From: Hyphomicrobiales bacterium
Lineage (GTDB): Bacteria > Pseudomonadota > Alphaproteobacteria > Rhizobiales > Beijerinckiaceae
Direction of reading: 5' to 3'
Assembly: GCA_003963405.1 (NCBI GenBank)
Contig: RXIY01000068.1
Span: 1 to 48,034 of the forward strand
Length of the DNA stretch: 48,034 nt
The translations under genes and the position numbers were made by a program. This document shows positions 21,420 through 28,942 of the stretch, piece after piece. Under the pieces are notes generated by a model, which worked only from the letters and a program-made list of their open reading frames with translations, did not search any database and was not told the origin of the DNA. Every line of letters begins with the position of its first letter. The first letter of the stretch is position 1.

Positions 21420-21495
21420 GCCGCAATAGCTCAGCTGGTAGAGCACATCATTCGTAATGATGGGGTCGGGGGTTCGAATCCCTCTTGCGGCACCA
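21420..21495 (+). tRNA. tRNA-Thr (anticodon CGT)
   Basis: A complete 76-nt cloverleaf with encoded CCA: acceptor GCCGCAA/TTGCGGC, D-arm from TAGCTCAGCTGGTAGAGCA, anticodon stem CATCA/TGATG with loop TTCGTAA and anticodon CGT at 21453-21455, and T-arm with GGTTCGAATC. It reads the ACG Thr codon. Its 3' 47 bases are the integration site of the adjacent islands; the left junction keeps the tRNA intact. Confidence 0.98.
21449..21495 (+). repeat. attL core: 3' part of tRNA-Thr
   Basis: These 47 bases, from the anticodon stem to the CCA end, recur identically at 43264-43310. The match stops exactly after CCA and one base before the anticodon-stem C. Such tRNA 3'-end duplications mark tyrosine-integrase insertion. 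Confidence 0.97.
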
Positions 21496-22471
21496 ATAAA
21501 ATCAAAGACTTGCGTGATCATTAGTCGGGTTTGGCGGTGCCATCCGATTGCTGTGTCGCCACCATGTCGCCACGGCACTCTAAGCGGCGGCGGCGAGTAG
21601 GGCAGCGGCTCAGGCGCGGGAGGAGACACTCTCCAGCCAAGCTATGGCGCGGGAATGAGCGGGCGGCCCGACACGACGTCCATGGCGCGACTGCCCCCGC
21701 CGCCATTGGCGAGCCGAGAGGCTGGGCTGAAAAGCGGCCCGCCGCCGACGCTGCCGACGACGAGCCACCCCGCCGTTCCTTCTCTGCACGAAAGTCACGA
21801 CGGCCGGCCGGCTGTGATGCTGACGCAGCACCGGCGGCCCTGAGGCTGGGGGGTGATGTGAGATGCCCCGCGGGCCAAATATGCCGCAAGACTACGGCGG
21901 CGAGCGGGGCAGCCGGATAGGGCGAAAAGGCGGCTCGGCTCCAAGGTTTGCTGACGCTGACTCCGAGCCGCCCTTTTGGAACACCTACTGAAGCGGGGTG
22001 ACTTCTGACACGCTACGGTGACCGTCGATATGACCCCGGAGCCACAGTCGCGCACAAAAAGGAAACAACGCCCTAGAGTGCCGAAGGTTGCATTTCTTGG
22101 GACCCGCGAAAAGCTTACGGGAGCGGGGAGTCGCTGCCGCGCCGACCGCCGTCGAGAGCGCGCATGGCGTCCTGGGCGTAAAAGGCGACCCGTCGCATGG
22201 GGATCGACGGGCCGCCTCCAGCCGCGCCCCCCAGGGATGGAAGCGCCAGCCCCCGAAAGGAGTCGCATCCCGGAAGCAACCTGGCCGTGTGCCACAGCAT
22301 AGACAGCCGCTAGCCCCGCGCGGCTTGCGTCCTGCCTCCCACTGGCGGCCGAGGTGATTCCCCAACCGACAGTCGGCCATGACGACGGCTCGACCTCCTT
22401 GCGCAAAGGCCGAGGCGTGGAAGTTATTCACCCTCTTTGCCGTCAAGCACCTGAGCGCCTATGCTCGCGCC
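21496..22471. other. Left island margin without a convincing gene
   Basis: About 975 bp of GC-rich DNA between the tRNA and the SRAP gene. Reading frames on both strands exist (for example minus 21795-22406), but they are Arg/Ser/Pro-rich, lack ribosome sites and resemble nothing I know. The only structured feature noted is the arm-site candidate at 21553-21573. Confidence 0.6.
21553..21573 (+). promoter_or_regulatory. Integrase arm-site candidate, left end
   Basis: A 21-bp stretch built from two direct copies of TGTCGCCAC (11-bp period) lies 58 bp inside the left core. A near-identical copy (one mismatch) lies at 43127-43147 near the right end. Placement at both ends of the island in direct orientation is what integrase arm-binding sites would show. 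Confidence 0.55.
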
Positions 22472-23143
22472 ATGTGCGGACGGTTCACACAAGCCTATAC
22501 TTGGGCCGAAGTTGAGCGCTTCCTGAGCGTGATCGGTCCCGCGCGCAACCTCCGCCCGCGCTATAACATCGCACCGACAACCCAAATCGATGTTTTGCGC
22601 CTTGGCGAGACAGAGCGAGAGTTCGTCCCCATGCGCTGGGGGCTCGTCCCTTCTTGGTGGAAGAAGCCTCTCAACGAACTCCCCTCGACCTTCAACGCCC
22701 GTGCCGAGACCGTGGCTGAGAAGCCGATGTTTCGCTCAGCCTTCAAAGCCCGCCGCTGCATAATTCCCGCCTCGGGCTTCTATGAGTGGACCGGCAAGCC
22801 AGGCTCGAAGACGCCGCACTATTTCTCGGCGCGAGACGGCCAGCCCCTCGTATTTGCGGGCCTGTGGGAGCGATGGCGCAATCCAGAGACGCAAGAGAGC
22901 CTCGACTCAGCTACGATCATCGTCGGGCCGGCGAATGAATGGATGCGCCCGTATCATGACCGTATGCCGGTCATCCTGGATTGGGGAGACGCGGATGCGT
23001 GGCTCAAGGGTGAGCGCCTGGGCGACCTTCTAATCCCTCCGCCGATAGACGCCCTCCAAGAGTGGATCGTGTCTGCAAGGGTCAACCGATCCGGCGTCGG
23101 CGATGACGATCCAGCGTTGATTGAAGCGCTAGAAACGGCTTAA
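22472..23143 (+). CDS. SRAP-domain abasic-site processing protein (YedK/HMCES family)
   Basis: SRAP proteins form a covalent link to abasic sites in single-stranded DNA through Cys2. I start at ATG 22472 because Cys2 must follow the initiator Met (MCGRFTQ); the frame is open 93 bases further upstream. The 223-residue product retains Cys2, Asn75 (TFNARAET), Glu105 (SGFYEW) and His162 (PYHDRMPVIL), the four active-site residues. It is the first gene inside the island and may protect element DNA during replication or transfer. Confidence 0.93.
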   Translation: MCGRFTQAYTWAEVERFLSVIGPARNLRPRYNIAPTTQIDVLRLGETEREFVPMRWGLVPSWWKKPLNELPSTFNARAETVAEKPMFRSAFKARRCIIPASGFYEWTGKPGSKTPHYFSARDGQPLVFAGLWERWRNPETQESLDSATIIVGPANEWMRPYHDRMPVILDWGDADAWLKGERLGDLLIPPPIDALQEWIVSARVNRSGVGDDDPALIEALETA

Positions 23144-23193
23144 GCGGGGCTGCCGCCACCGAGGGAGCGACGGTCTTGAGGTTGACGATAGAA

Positions 23194-23382
23194 ATGACGC
23201 TTAACTCGAACACGGCCGAGAGGTTCAAAGAGACCGCCGAGCGTCTGGCTAACATGAATCTTGGCGACGACGGGCTGCTCGCGGTTACCGTCCTTTTGCG
23301 TATCGCCGACAACTACGAGCGGGCTGCCAAGGCGAGCCGATCAGGCGGAGAGCACAGTAGTTTTGACTACGTCCAGGAATAG
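23194..23382 (+). CDS. Small hypothetical protein
   Basis: A 62-residue frame from ATG 23194 (an in-frame TTG lies 18 bases upstream), 50 bp after the SRAP gene. It is mostly helical in appearance (ERFKETAERLANMNLG, VTVLLRIADNYERAAKASR) with no membrane segment or motif I recognise. The ribosome site is weak. Coding is plausible from the amphipathic pattern but unproven. Confidence 0.4.
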   Translation: MTLNSNTAERFKETAERLANMNLGDDGLLAVTVLLRIADNYERAAKASRSGGEHSSFDYVQE

Positions 23383-23559
23383 CGGGCGCACTTAAGCGAA
23401 TCTTTGCGGATGACTACCTGCCGCTCCGGTCGGAGCGACAGGCCCGAGCGGCTCTCGGGGGCGCTTGCCATTGTCCTGCGCTCAGCCAGATGTTCAATGA
23501 GTGACAACCCGTTTCGTGACTGGCGAATGGCCAACCAAATGCTTCGCAAGGCAATTCTG

Positions 23560-23583
23560 CGGTATTAGGTAGCAAACACACCT
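23560..23583 (+). repeat. Left terminal inverted repeat of the cassette
   Basis: 24 bases matching the reverse complement of 25497-25520 at 23 positions. The adjacent target duplication is 23552-23559. Confidence 0.88.
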
Positions 23584-23627
23584 AGACGCGCCTGTCTGTT
23601 TTACAAGGGTTTTGGCAGATTGGTGAG

Positions 23628-24074
23628 ATGGCAGACCCGCACATTCTCACAACACTCCGCCGTAAGCGCGACGAAATGGAATCCGCAATCCGCGCTTACG
23701 AGAAGAAGGTAGAGGCGTTGCGCCGCGACCTCGCTCATGTGAGCGCTACGCTCCGGCTATTTGAGCTAAACGGCGAGCATGAGGTTTTCCCAGTCCACAT
23801 GGACCTTAACCGGCTATTCAAGCGCGGGGAGGTTTTCAGGATATGCCAAGAGGCGCTGGCAGGCGCCCCAGAGGGGCTGGACACGCGTGAGCTAGGCCTA
23901 GCCGTGATCCGCTCTAAGGGCATGGACGAAGGCGACGCGGTTCTCCGTAAGGCGGTCAATTACCGGATTGTGCAAGCGATGCGGATGCAGGAGTTGCGAT
24001 GGCGAGTGTCAGGAGCAGGGAAACGAAAGGGCGTTCGAGTTTGGATTCTTGACTCCAAATCCTTAGTGAAATGA
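23628..24074 (+). CDS. Passenger protein 1, coiled-coil plus winged-helix-like
   Basis: A 148-residue protein starting 45 bp inside the left repeat. Residues about 5-45 are a heptad-like coiled coil (RRKRDEMESAIRAYEKKVEA). The rest (FKRGEVFRICQEALAGAPEG, then TRELGLAVIRSKGMDEGDAV) resembles a winged-helix pattern. I recall similar small proteins beside ISXO2-like transposases in alphaproteobacteria. A regulatory or transposition-accessory role is possible, but no function is established. Confidence 0.8.
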   Translation: MADPHILTTLRRKRDEMESAIRAYEKKVEALRRDLAHVSATLRLFELNGEHEVFPVHMDLNRLFKRGEVFRICQEALAGAPEGLDTRELGLAVIRSKGMDEGDAVLRKAVNYRIVQAMRMQELRWRVSGAGKRKGVRVWILDSKSLVK

Positions 24075-24113
24075 AATTAGTCGGTTCAGAGATTCTTTTG
24101 CTGGAGCAGGGGC

Positions 24114-24680
24114 ATGCCTTTTGGGTTGGACAAAGACACTGTGGCAATAATCGTAACTATCGTATTGTTTTTTCTTGGGATACTTATCAATGCCCACATA
24201 GACCGGGGCAAACGAGACAAGGAAATAAAGGATGAAGATGAAAAGCAGAGGAATGTAAGGAAAAGATACCTTATGGCGCTTCGTGAGGAAATAGCCATAA
24301 ATGTAAAGGCGCTCGATAAATCCATAAGCATGACTCAGCAATTGGATAAGGTAGAAGAGTTTTTGAGGGCGAGCAAAGCAAACAGACCATTAATTACGTA
24401 TACTTATTTTTCTACGGTCTTTTCTAGCCGCACAGATGTGCTGCAGGATTTAGACGAAAAAATCATCAATGGAATTGTTGATTTCTATGGGAAGCTCTCT
24501 GAGCTAAAAACAGATATCGACGGCCTCGAGTCAAAAGCGTTTGAAGCGATTTCAGACGGCGGCCGCTCGTCGTGCTTGCGGTGCATCTCAGAAGAATCGA
24601 AGATGGCAAAGCAACAAGGCGACGATATAATCAGGCTGATTAGCTTGGTTCTTGACCCGAAAAATATACGGGCAGGGTAG
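24114..24680 (+). CDS. Passenger protein 2, membrane-anchored helical protein
   Basis: A 188-residue protein with GGAGCAGGGG just before the ATG. Residues about 9-25 form one membrane segment (VAIIVTIVLFFLGILI). They are followed by a very charged region (DRGKRDKEIKDEDEKQRN) and long helices with coiled-coil character. Codon use is AT-rich compared with the whole window, so it came from a different source than the island. It is not recognised; general form (N-terminal anchor, cytoplasmic helical domain) is shared by some phage-defence and exclusion proteins, but that is weak evidence. Confidence 0.8.
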   Translation: MPFGLDKDTVAIIVTIVLFFLGILINAHIDRGKRDKEIKDEDEKQRNVRKRYLMALREEIAINVKALDKSISMTQQLDKVEEFLRASKANRPLITYTYFSTVFSSRTDVLQDLDEKIINGIVDFYGKLSELKTDIDGLESKAFEAISDGGRSSCLRCISEESKMAKQQGDDIIRLISLVLDPKNIRAG

Positions 24681-24695
24681 TAACCACCCTGCCCG
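24669..24695 (+). terminator. Hairpin at the end of passenger gene 2
   Basis: A perfect 9-bp stem CGGGCAGGG/CCCTGCCCG with a 9-base loop that contains the passenger-2 stop codon. Only a short T-poor tail follows. It probably marks the end of the passenger transcript and insulates the oppositely oriented transposase remnant. Confidence 0.6.
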
Positions 24696-24889
24696 TTGCT
24701 CATCTCTATTTCTAGATAAAAACCATAACCGTGGTCATAGCAGGTCTCCTTCTCCGTGGCGGGAGGCCGCATCTACCTCCTGATGGAGGGCCTAACGCAG
24801 GCTACGAGCGGCTAGTTCCCCTCGCAAGCCTAGCTATTAGGCCTTGGTGTTAATTTTAAGATCGTGTTGCTTAACGAAGATTCAAGCTT

Positions 24890-25468
24890 TTACCTAAAGC
24901 GCTGCCAATAACCTTTTCATTGTCGCGACACAGGATGTGTGAGCGCGGCATTCGCAACCATCAGATATTGCTCGCCGTTGCTGACCCGGCGGTGATCCTC
25001 ACGCCAAGCCATTTCGCGAGAATACGCCGCCAATTATGGGCCAGACAGGTGATGATGGTGGCCAAGCTCGGCGCGGCGGATGCGGGAGAAGTAGCTTTCC
25101 GCCTGATTGGTGCACGCGCCTTCGGCCGAGTAGGCGTATTGATGGTTTATGCGCTTCGTCAGGAAGATGGCATGGAGCTTATCCCAATGGGCGGCTTCAT
25201 CGGCGTGGACGACGGCGTTGGGGGCTAGGCGCTCGGCAATCGTCTCGACGGCTTCGCCTTCTGATTTGAAGACGAAAGGAAGTGTGCGGCCGTTGCGCGC
25301 GCGCATCACGACAACGACGCGGCGCTTGCCGTTCTGATTGACAGCAAGGCGTCGATCGCGACGGTTGTCCTTATAATTGGCGGGGCGCAGGTGGCCGCCG
25401 ACATAGCAGCCGTCAACCTCGACCTCTCCGCCGGGCTGCACGGTTTCGACCTCCGCGGCGTGCGTCAT
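24890..25468 (-). pseudogene. IS1595/ISXO2-like transposase remnant with two nonsense codons
   Basis: On the minus strand the catalytic core keeps the acidic positions (EVDGCYVGGH, VVHADEAAHWD, TNQAESYFSRIRR). The frame is stopped by TAA at 25034-25036, directly after HHHHLSGP where the family has Tyr. It then resumes in frame with AAYSREMAWREDHRRVSNGE, hits TGA at 24917-24919 where Trp is expected (HPVSRQ then KGYWQR), and ends with TAA near 24890. The zinc-ribbon N-terminal half is absent. These are point nonsense changes plus a deletion: the gene is dead. Confidence 0.85.
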
Positions 25469-25496
25469 ATTGCCGCAATCTAGGTTGGTTGGGCTC

Positions 25497-25520
25497 AGGT
25501 GTGCTTGCTACCTAATACCG
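25497..25520 (-). repeat. Right terminal inverted repeat of the cassette
   Basis: Partner of 23560-23583 with a single mismatch at position 17. The target duplication copy is 25521-25528. The transposase remnant begins only about 30 bp inside it, so the missing N-terminal coding part was deleted next to this end. Confidence 0.88.
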
Positions 25521-25781
25521 CAATTCTGACTACCTCGATCGCGGCCGCTTTAGTCGTGCTCATCTTTCTGGCCACCTGGGCCTTCGTCAATCAGCTCGGC
25601 TAGGACGAAGATTCAATTCGGATGGCGAACTGGAAACCGAGGCTCTACCAAAAAAACGCCAGAGCTAAAGTCCGGGTTGTCTACCGGCAGGGGGCGCTCT
25701 CGCCAGATTGTCCGTTCTGCCTTCACTTTCCATGGAAAGAAATGATATATCTTTTTTCAAAAGAAAAAGGGAGTGAGTCAT

Positions 25782-26174
25782 ATGCCATTGCAAGCTTCAC
25801 AGGGTCGCTTGCCAACTGGCGACGCACGCAAAGCGGCTGTAGTCACGAAAGCCGTCTTAAAAGCCGGAGAGAGGCTTGGCATCCCCGCCTCAATCTTGGC
25901 TCGTATTATCGGCCTCAGCGAGCCAACGGTTTCTCGCATGAAGCGTGGGGAATACACCCTGGCTCCGGCCCAGAAGCCGTATGAACTCGCAGTGCTCTTC
26001 ATTCGACTCTTCCGCTCCCTCGATGCCATCGTTGGTGGCGACGAAGACGTGGCGCGCGCATGGCTGGGAAATGACAACCTCGCGCTACGCGGCCGCCCGA
26101 TAGACATGATGCAGACTGTCCCGGGCTTAGTCTACGTCATTGAATACCTGGATGCGCGCCGTGCTGTCCTCTGA
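25782..26174 (+). CDS. Antitoxin of Xre/MbcA/ParS family (DUF2384)
   Basis: The antitoxin partner of a RES toxin. The product is 130 residues from ATG 25782, with GGGAG upstream; a GTG nine bases earlier is in frame. An Xre-like helix-turn-helix is at about residues 36-58 (ASILARIIGLSEPTVSRMKR). The C-terminal toxin-binding region carries ARAWLGNDNLALRGRPIDMM. The stop lies within the toxin gene (23-base overlap), typical of coupled toxin-antitoxin pairs. It probably autoregulates its promoter. Confidence 0.9.
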   Translation: MPLQASQGRLPTGDARKAAVVTKAVLKAGERLGIPASILARIIGLSEPTVSRMKRGEYTLAPAQKPYELAVLFIRLFRSLDAIVGGDEDVARAWLGNDNLALRGRPIDMMQTVPGLVYVIEYLDARRAVL

Positions 26175-26898
26175 GTTTCTGGAGCACGAGGGCCTATGCT
26201 GGCGCTTTGTGGAAGCTCAAAACAGAATTTCTACGCTCAAGTTAGTTGATAGCCTCGAAGAACAAGAAATCCTTGAGCTTGTCTGTGAGGAAAGCAAGCC
26301 AGTCGTTCCAGAAACATGCCGCGACCTTGATTACCTATTGGCTACGCCCTTCCGTTATTGGCCTGCCCCTAAAGGGTCACGCTTTAGACGGGAGCGGCAG
26401 ACCGATGGCGTCTTTTACTGCGCTGAACATCAGGATACCGCAGCCGCCGAAATATCGTTCTACCGTCTGCTTTTCTACTCGGAGTCACCTGGCCTTAAGC
26501 CGCCGGGGAACGGAGAGGAATTTACGTGCTTCTCGGTCAAGCTTGCTTCGCTGCGTTGCATCGATCTGACGAAGGAGCCGTTCTTGCGTGACCGCGCGAA
26601 GTGGACCGCGCCGCATAATTATAGTGCGTGCCATGATTTGGCTGACAGAGCGCGCGAGGCTGCTGCCGAGCTAATCCGTTACGAATCTGTTCGCGACCCG
26701 ATGGCCCGGGCGAACATCGCCGTTCTGCAACCGTCGGCGTTTTCAAGCCGTGCGCCTATCTCACGCGAAACTTGGCATATACACGTAAAAGCTACAACCG
26801 TGCTGACTGTTTGCGAGTTTCCTCGGCGTGCACTGGAATTCGACATTGCCCATTTTTCGGCTGATGCGCGACTCGCTTCCCTGCAGCTTGAAAGATAG
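26152..26898 (+). CDS. RES-domain toxin (NAD-degrading family)
   Basis: RES toxins such as MbcT deplete NAD. The product is 248 residues from ATG 26152. The family-naming residues appear as Arg18 (CWRFV), Glu100 (AEHQDTAAAEIS, in the YCAEHQDT motif region) and Ser179 (IRYESVRDP). It is longer than the roughly 150-190-residue minimal RES domains, with extra N-terminal sequence (residues 22-65) and insert. It overlaps the antitoxin and faces a leftward operon end at 26976. Confidence 0.9.
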   Translation: MRAVLSSEFLEHEGLCWRFVEAQNRISTLKLVDSLEEQEILELVCEESKPVVPETCRDLDYLLATPFRYWPAPKGSRFRRERQTDGVFYCAEHQDTAAAEISFYRLLFYSESPGLKPPGNGEEFTCFSVKLASLRCIDLTKEPFLRDRAKWTAPHNYSACHDLADRAREAAAELIRYESVRDPMARANIAVLQPSAFSSRAPISRETWHIHVKATTVLTVCEFPRRALEFDIAHFSADARLASLQLER

Positions 26899-26975
26899 GC
26901 GTCGCCGCAGTGCACTCACAGTTCTCGCGCTGGCGAGGTGTCTCGCGTCCTTGCCAAAAGGTAGCCTCAGACGCA

Positions 26976-27167
26976 TCAAAGAAGGGACAACGGGCGCTTT
27001 TTTTCAGTCGCCTTAGCCTTCGACCACTCCTTGGTCTCGTCCGCCCAGCAAAACGTGATTTTGACTTCGCGATACTGCATGGTCACCTCCCGGACGCCTG
27101 CTTCCCGGGCGGCCTTCAATACCCTAACGATTTGCGCCTGCGATATTGGAGCGGAGCGCCTTTGCAT
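26976..27167 (-). CDS. Small island protein, unknown
   Basis: A 63-residue product, with AAAGGGG before the ATG. The pattern ISQAQIVRVLKAAREAGVRE followed by VTMQYREVKITF looks like a small helix-then-strand protein; similar short proteins occur in rhizobial prophage-like islands as far as I recall. It is the last gene of a leftward run from 28530 and converges on the RES toxin gene. Confidence 0.6.
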   Translation of the reverse strand: MQRRSAPISQAQIVRVLKAAREAGVREVTMQYREVKITFCWADETKEWSKAKATEKKRPLSLL

Positions 27168-27241
27168 GTTCGACCCCTTTCAAGAACAAAAGACGCTTAA
27201 CACACAAGCGGTCGGCCAGTGACGAGACGCCCCTCTTCGCG

Positions 27242-27448
27242 TTATCTGCCACGCATCTCCATAATCCTTTTGTCAGAGGAGAAATCGCGTGGATGCAGCC
27301 ACTCGACCAGATCGCACAGGAGCCCGGCGACCGCATTGGCGTCTTCCCGATTCTCGGGCAGTTGCTGGGCGAGCCGCAGGGCGATAATCCGCAGTTCCGC
27401 GAAGGACTTGGGGGTGTCCGTTTCGGTCATGGTAGCGTTGTCGGACAT
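27242..27448 (-). CDS. Small helical protein, unknown
   Basis: A 68-residue product from the ATG at 27448, with GAAAGG upstream. The core SFAELRIIALRLAQQLPENR followed by AVAGLLCDLVEWL is amphipathic helical. It has no recognised domain. It lies 24 bp downstream of the 204-residue signal-bearing protein in the same leftward operon. Confidence 0.6.
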   Translation of the reverse strand: MSDNATMTETDTPKSFAELRIIALRLAQQLPENREDANAVAGLLCDLVEWLHPRDFSSDKRIMEMRGR

Positions 27449-27472
27449 GAGGAAAACCTTTCTTCGCAATGG

Positions 27473-28087
27473 TCAAGCATTGGCATTGAAGAACGAGCGC
27501 AGCAGCTCTTCCGCAACTCCCGGCGCGGTCAGGCAATCTTGAAGGTCCTCGTCGAGGAGATATGCCGCCTTACGCCGCGCCTCGTCGAGGCTGCGCACGG
27601 GATAAGCTGCGACCGCGAGGAGGGCCGCCTCGTCTGCGGCTGCCGCAGCATTTTCCTCGTTATGCGTCCGATCGTCCTCGTCAAAAATCTTGTCTGCGTT
27701 TGCAAGATATTCATGCTCTCGCGCATCCAGCTTTTCACACGCTGCGCGCGCCAAATCGGCGTCCCAGGATTCAATCTCCATGACGCGCTTACGCTCTGTG
27801 TGATAAAGGGCCTTGAGCACGCTCTTGCAGACTTCACGAGTAAGGGGTTCGTAGTCGGGGAGCGGGTCTCCTAGGCCGGTAGGCACCACTGGATAAACAA
27901 CGGCATCAGCACGTTCCATGGCGACGAGCCATGTCCGCCGCGCTTCCTTGTGAGCCTCGATGAGTCGCTCCAGTTCGTCGGCATGTCCCGCAAGCGACTC
28001 TGCCGCGGCTGGCAGTGCGGCGATGGGCGTAGCGGCGAGGCCGGCGAGCATCGCGCGGCGATTTGGTGTAGAGTGTGTTTCAGCCAT
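27473..28087 (-). CDS. Twin-Arg-like exported helical protein, unknown
   Basis: A 204-residue product from the ATG at 28087 (AAAGGA upstream); the open frame extends further but without a ribosome site. The N-terminus (NRRAMLAGLAATPIAALPAA) resembles a twin-arginine or Sec signal, cleaved after about residue 29. The mature part is acidic and helical (HADELERLIEAHKEARRTWL, then long Glu/Ala helices). It lies in a genomic island among unknown genes; no function can be assigned. Confidence 0.72.
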   Translation of the reverse strand: MAETHSTPNRRAMLAGLAATPIAALPAAAESLAGHADELERLIEAHKEARRTWLVAMERADAVVYPVVPTGLGDPLPDYEPLTREVCKSVLKALYHTERKRVMEIESWDADLARAACEKLDAREHEYLANADKIFDEDDRTHNEENAAAAADEAALLAVAAYPVRSLDEARRKAAYLLDEDLQDCLTAPGVAEELLRSFFNANA

Positions 28088-28188
28088 GGTGCGATCCTTT
28101 CGCGTTTTGGTCGGGCCTGGGAGAGCAGACTGGTGGGTTCTCCTCGGCCGATTATCAAGCGGAGATTCCCGCCCAATCTCTGTGTCCA

Positions 28189-28530
28189 TCAGATCGAATG
28201 TGCGGCCCGGCGGCCATCAGCGCGGGCGGCGATGAAGGAGGCGGCGACGCGCGAGCCAAGGGCTGCAATCGCGCCCTCGCGGGAGCCGATGTAAGCCGCA
28301 GGGTGATAGGTGTGGCGATACGCCGGGCGGTCGGCGGCGCAGGACGCGATGGGGAGCCCGTTGCGGTTTTGCTCCTCGCGCAGCTTGGCCTGATGCAGCT
28401 TCTTGTATTCGGCCCGCAGCGCCTCTGCGAACCACGCACGATAGGGCTTCACACTCTTGCCCACGCTCAAGACGCGCCAGCGGGCGGTCTCATGCGCGCG
28501 GCGGAAGATTTGGGCGCGGTTGCATGACAT
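28189..28530 (-). CDS. Small basic island protein, unknown
   Basis: A 113-residue product from the ATG at 28530, with AAAGGAG upstream. Motif FRRAHETARWRVLSVGKSVK near the start resembles the recurring ahe-AR pattern of short rhizobial island proteins. The C-terminal half is Ala/Arg-rich. It is the first gene of the leftward run and is divergent from the XRE regulator, whose operators lie between them. Confidence 0.65.
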   Translation of the reverse strand: MSCNRAQIFRRAHETARWRVLSVGKSVKPYRAWFAEALRAEYKKLHQAKLREEQNRNGLPIASCAADRPAYRHTYHPAAYIGSREGAIAALGSRVAASFIAARADGRRAAHSI

Positions 28531-28610
28531 GGCGGCGTCTCCTTTAGTCAAGCCGAGGGCGTTCGCCGAAACGGTTGCTTCCGGCGGTGGTTGCTCTGGC
28601 GAGCGGCTTG

Positions 28611-28664
28611 TGATAGAAATTCTATTAATCCATGACGCAGCCGGTGTCAATAGAATTTCTATCA
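28611..28664. promoter_or_regulatory. Twin operator between divergent genes
   Basis: TGATAGAAATTCTATT at 28611-28626 recurs as its exact reverse complement at 28649-28664. Each half is itself nearly palindromic (ATAGAA/TTCTAT). They lie between the leftward gene starting at 28530 and the rightward XRE gene at 28677, a typical arrangement for a regulator that controls itself and its divergent neighbour. Confidence 0.75.
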
Positions 28665-28676
28665 ATCGGGGTGCAG

Positions 28677-28916
28677 GTGATCACGATCAGACAAGTGAAG
28701 GCAGCCAGATCACTCTTGGCGTGGTCGCAGTCGGACTTGGCGCGGGCCTCGGGGATTTCGGAGCCAACCATTGCGAGGCTCGAATCTCAGGACGGTCCTA
28801 TCGGAGGTCGCGCGGACACCGGGATGCGAATTGTCGCCGCCCTCGAAGCGGCTGGCGTCCAATTCATCCCCGAGAACGGTGGTGGAGCGGGGGTGCGGCT
28901 TAAAAAGCGGAAATAG
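28677..28916 (+). CDS. XRE-family helix-turn-helix regulator
   Basis: A 79-residue product from GTG 28677 (MITIRQVKAARSLLAWSQSD). The HTH is SDLARASGISEPTIARLESQ. I prefer this start to ATG 28632 because the latter lies between the two operator copies and adds sequence without homology. It is a likely repressor of its own gene and of the leftward operon, and possibly the island's lysogeny-type switch. Confidence 0.85.
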   Translation: MITIRQVKAARSLLAWSQSDLARASGISEPTIARLESQDGPIGGRADTGMRIVAALEAAGVQFIPENGGGAGVRLKKRK

Positions 28917-28942
28917 CAGCAGCAGCTTGAGAGGAAAATACA

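Larger units (their letters stand above)
23560..25520. mobile_element. IS1595-like cassette with two passenger genes and dead transposase (1961 bp)
   Basis: The ends are 24-bp inverted repeats starting CGGTATTAGGTAGCAA, with one mismatch (23560-23583 and 25497-25520), flanked by perfect 8-bp duplications CAATTCTG (23552-23559 and 25521-25528). An 8-bp duplication is typical of IS1595-family elements. Inside are two rightward genes and a leftward transposase remnant lacking its N-terminal half. The element cannot move by itself and would need a transposase in trans. Confidence 0.88.
23497..25603 (+). pseudogene. Small single-span membrane protein gene split by the IS1595-like cassette
   Basis: Removing the cassette and one copy of the 8-bp target duplication joins 23497-23559 to 25529-25603 into one open frame of 45 codons plus TAG. 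It starts MSDNPFRDWRMANQMLRKAI and continues into a hydrophobic stretch of about 18 residues (IAAALVVLIFLATWAFVN). This is a typical one-span small membrane protein. The perfect restoration across the insertion supports both the gene and the exact element ends. Its function is unknown. Confidence 0.7.

Noticed and set aside
21111-21629. Minus-strand frame containing RGIRTPDPIITNDVLYQLSY
   Set aside because: This is the well-known artefact of translating a tRNA gene in antisense; it covers tRNA-Thr.
21795-22406. Minus-strand 203-codon frame in the left island margin
   Set aside because: Arg/Ser/Pro-biased sequence, no ribosome site, no recognisable pattern; likely a GC-driven open frame.
27124-27336. 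Minus-strand 70-codon frame
   Set aside because: Overlaps two better-supported leftward genes that have ribosome sites, and lacks a protein-like pattern.
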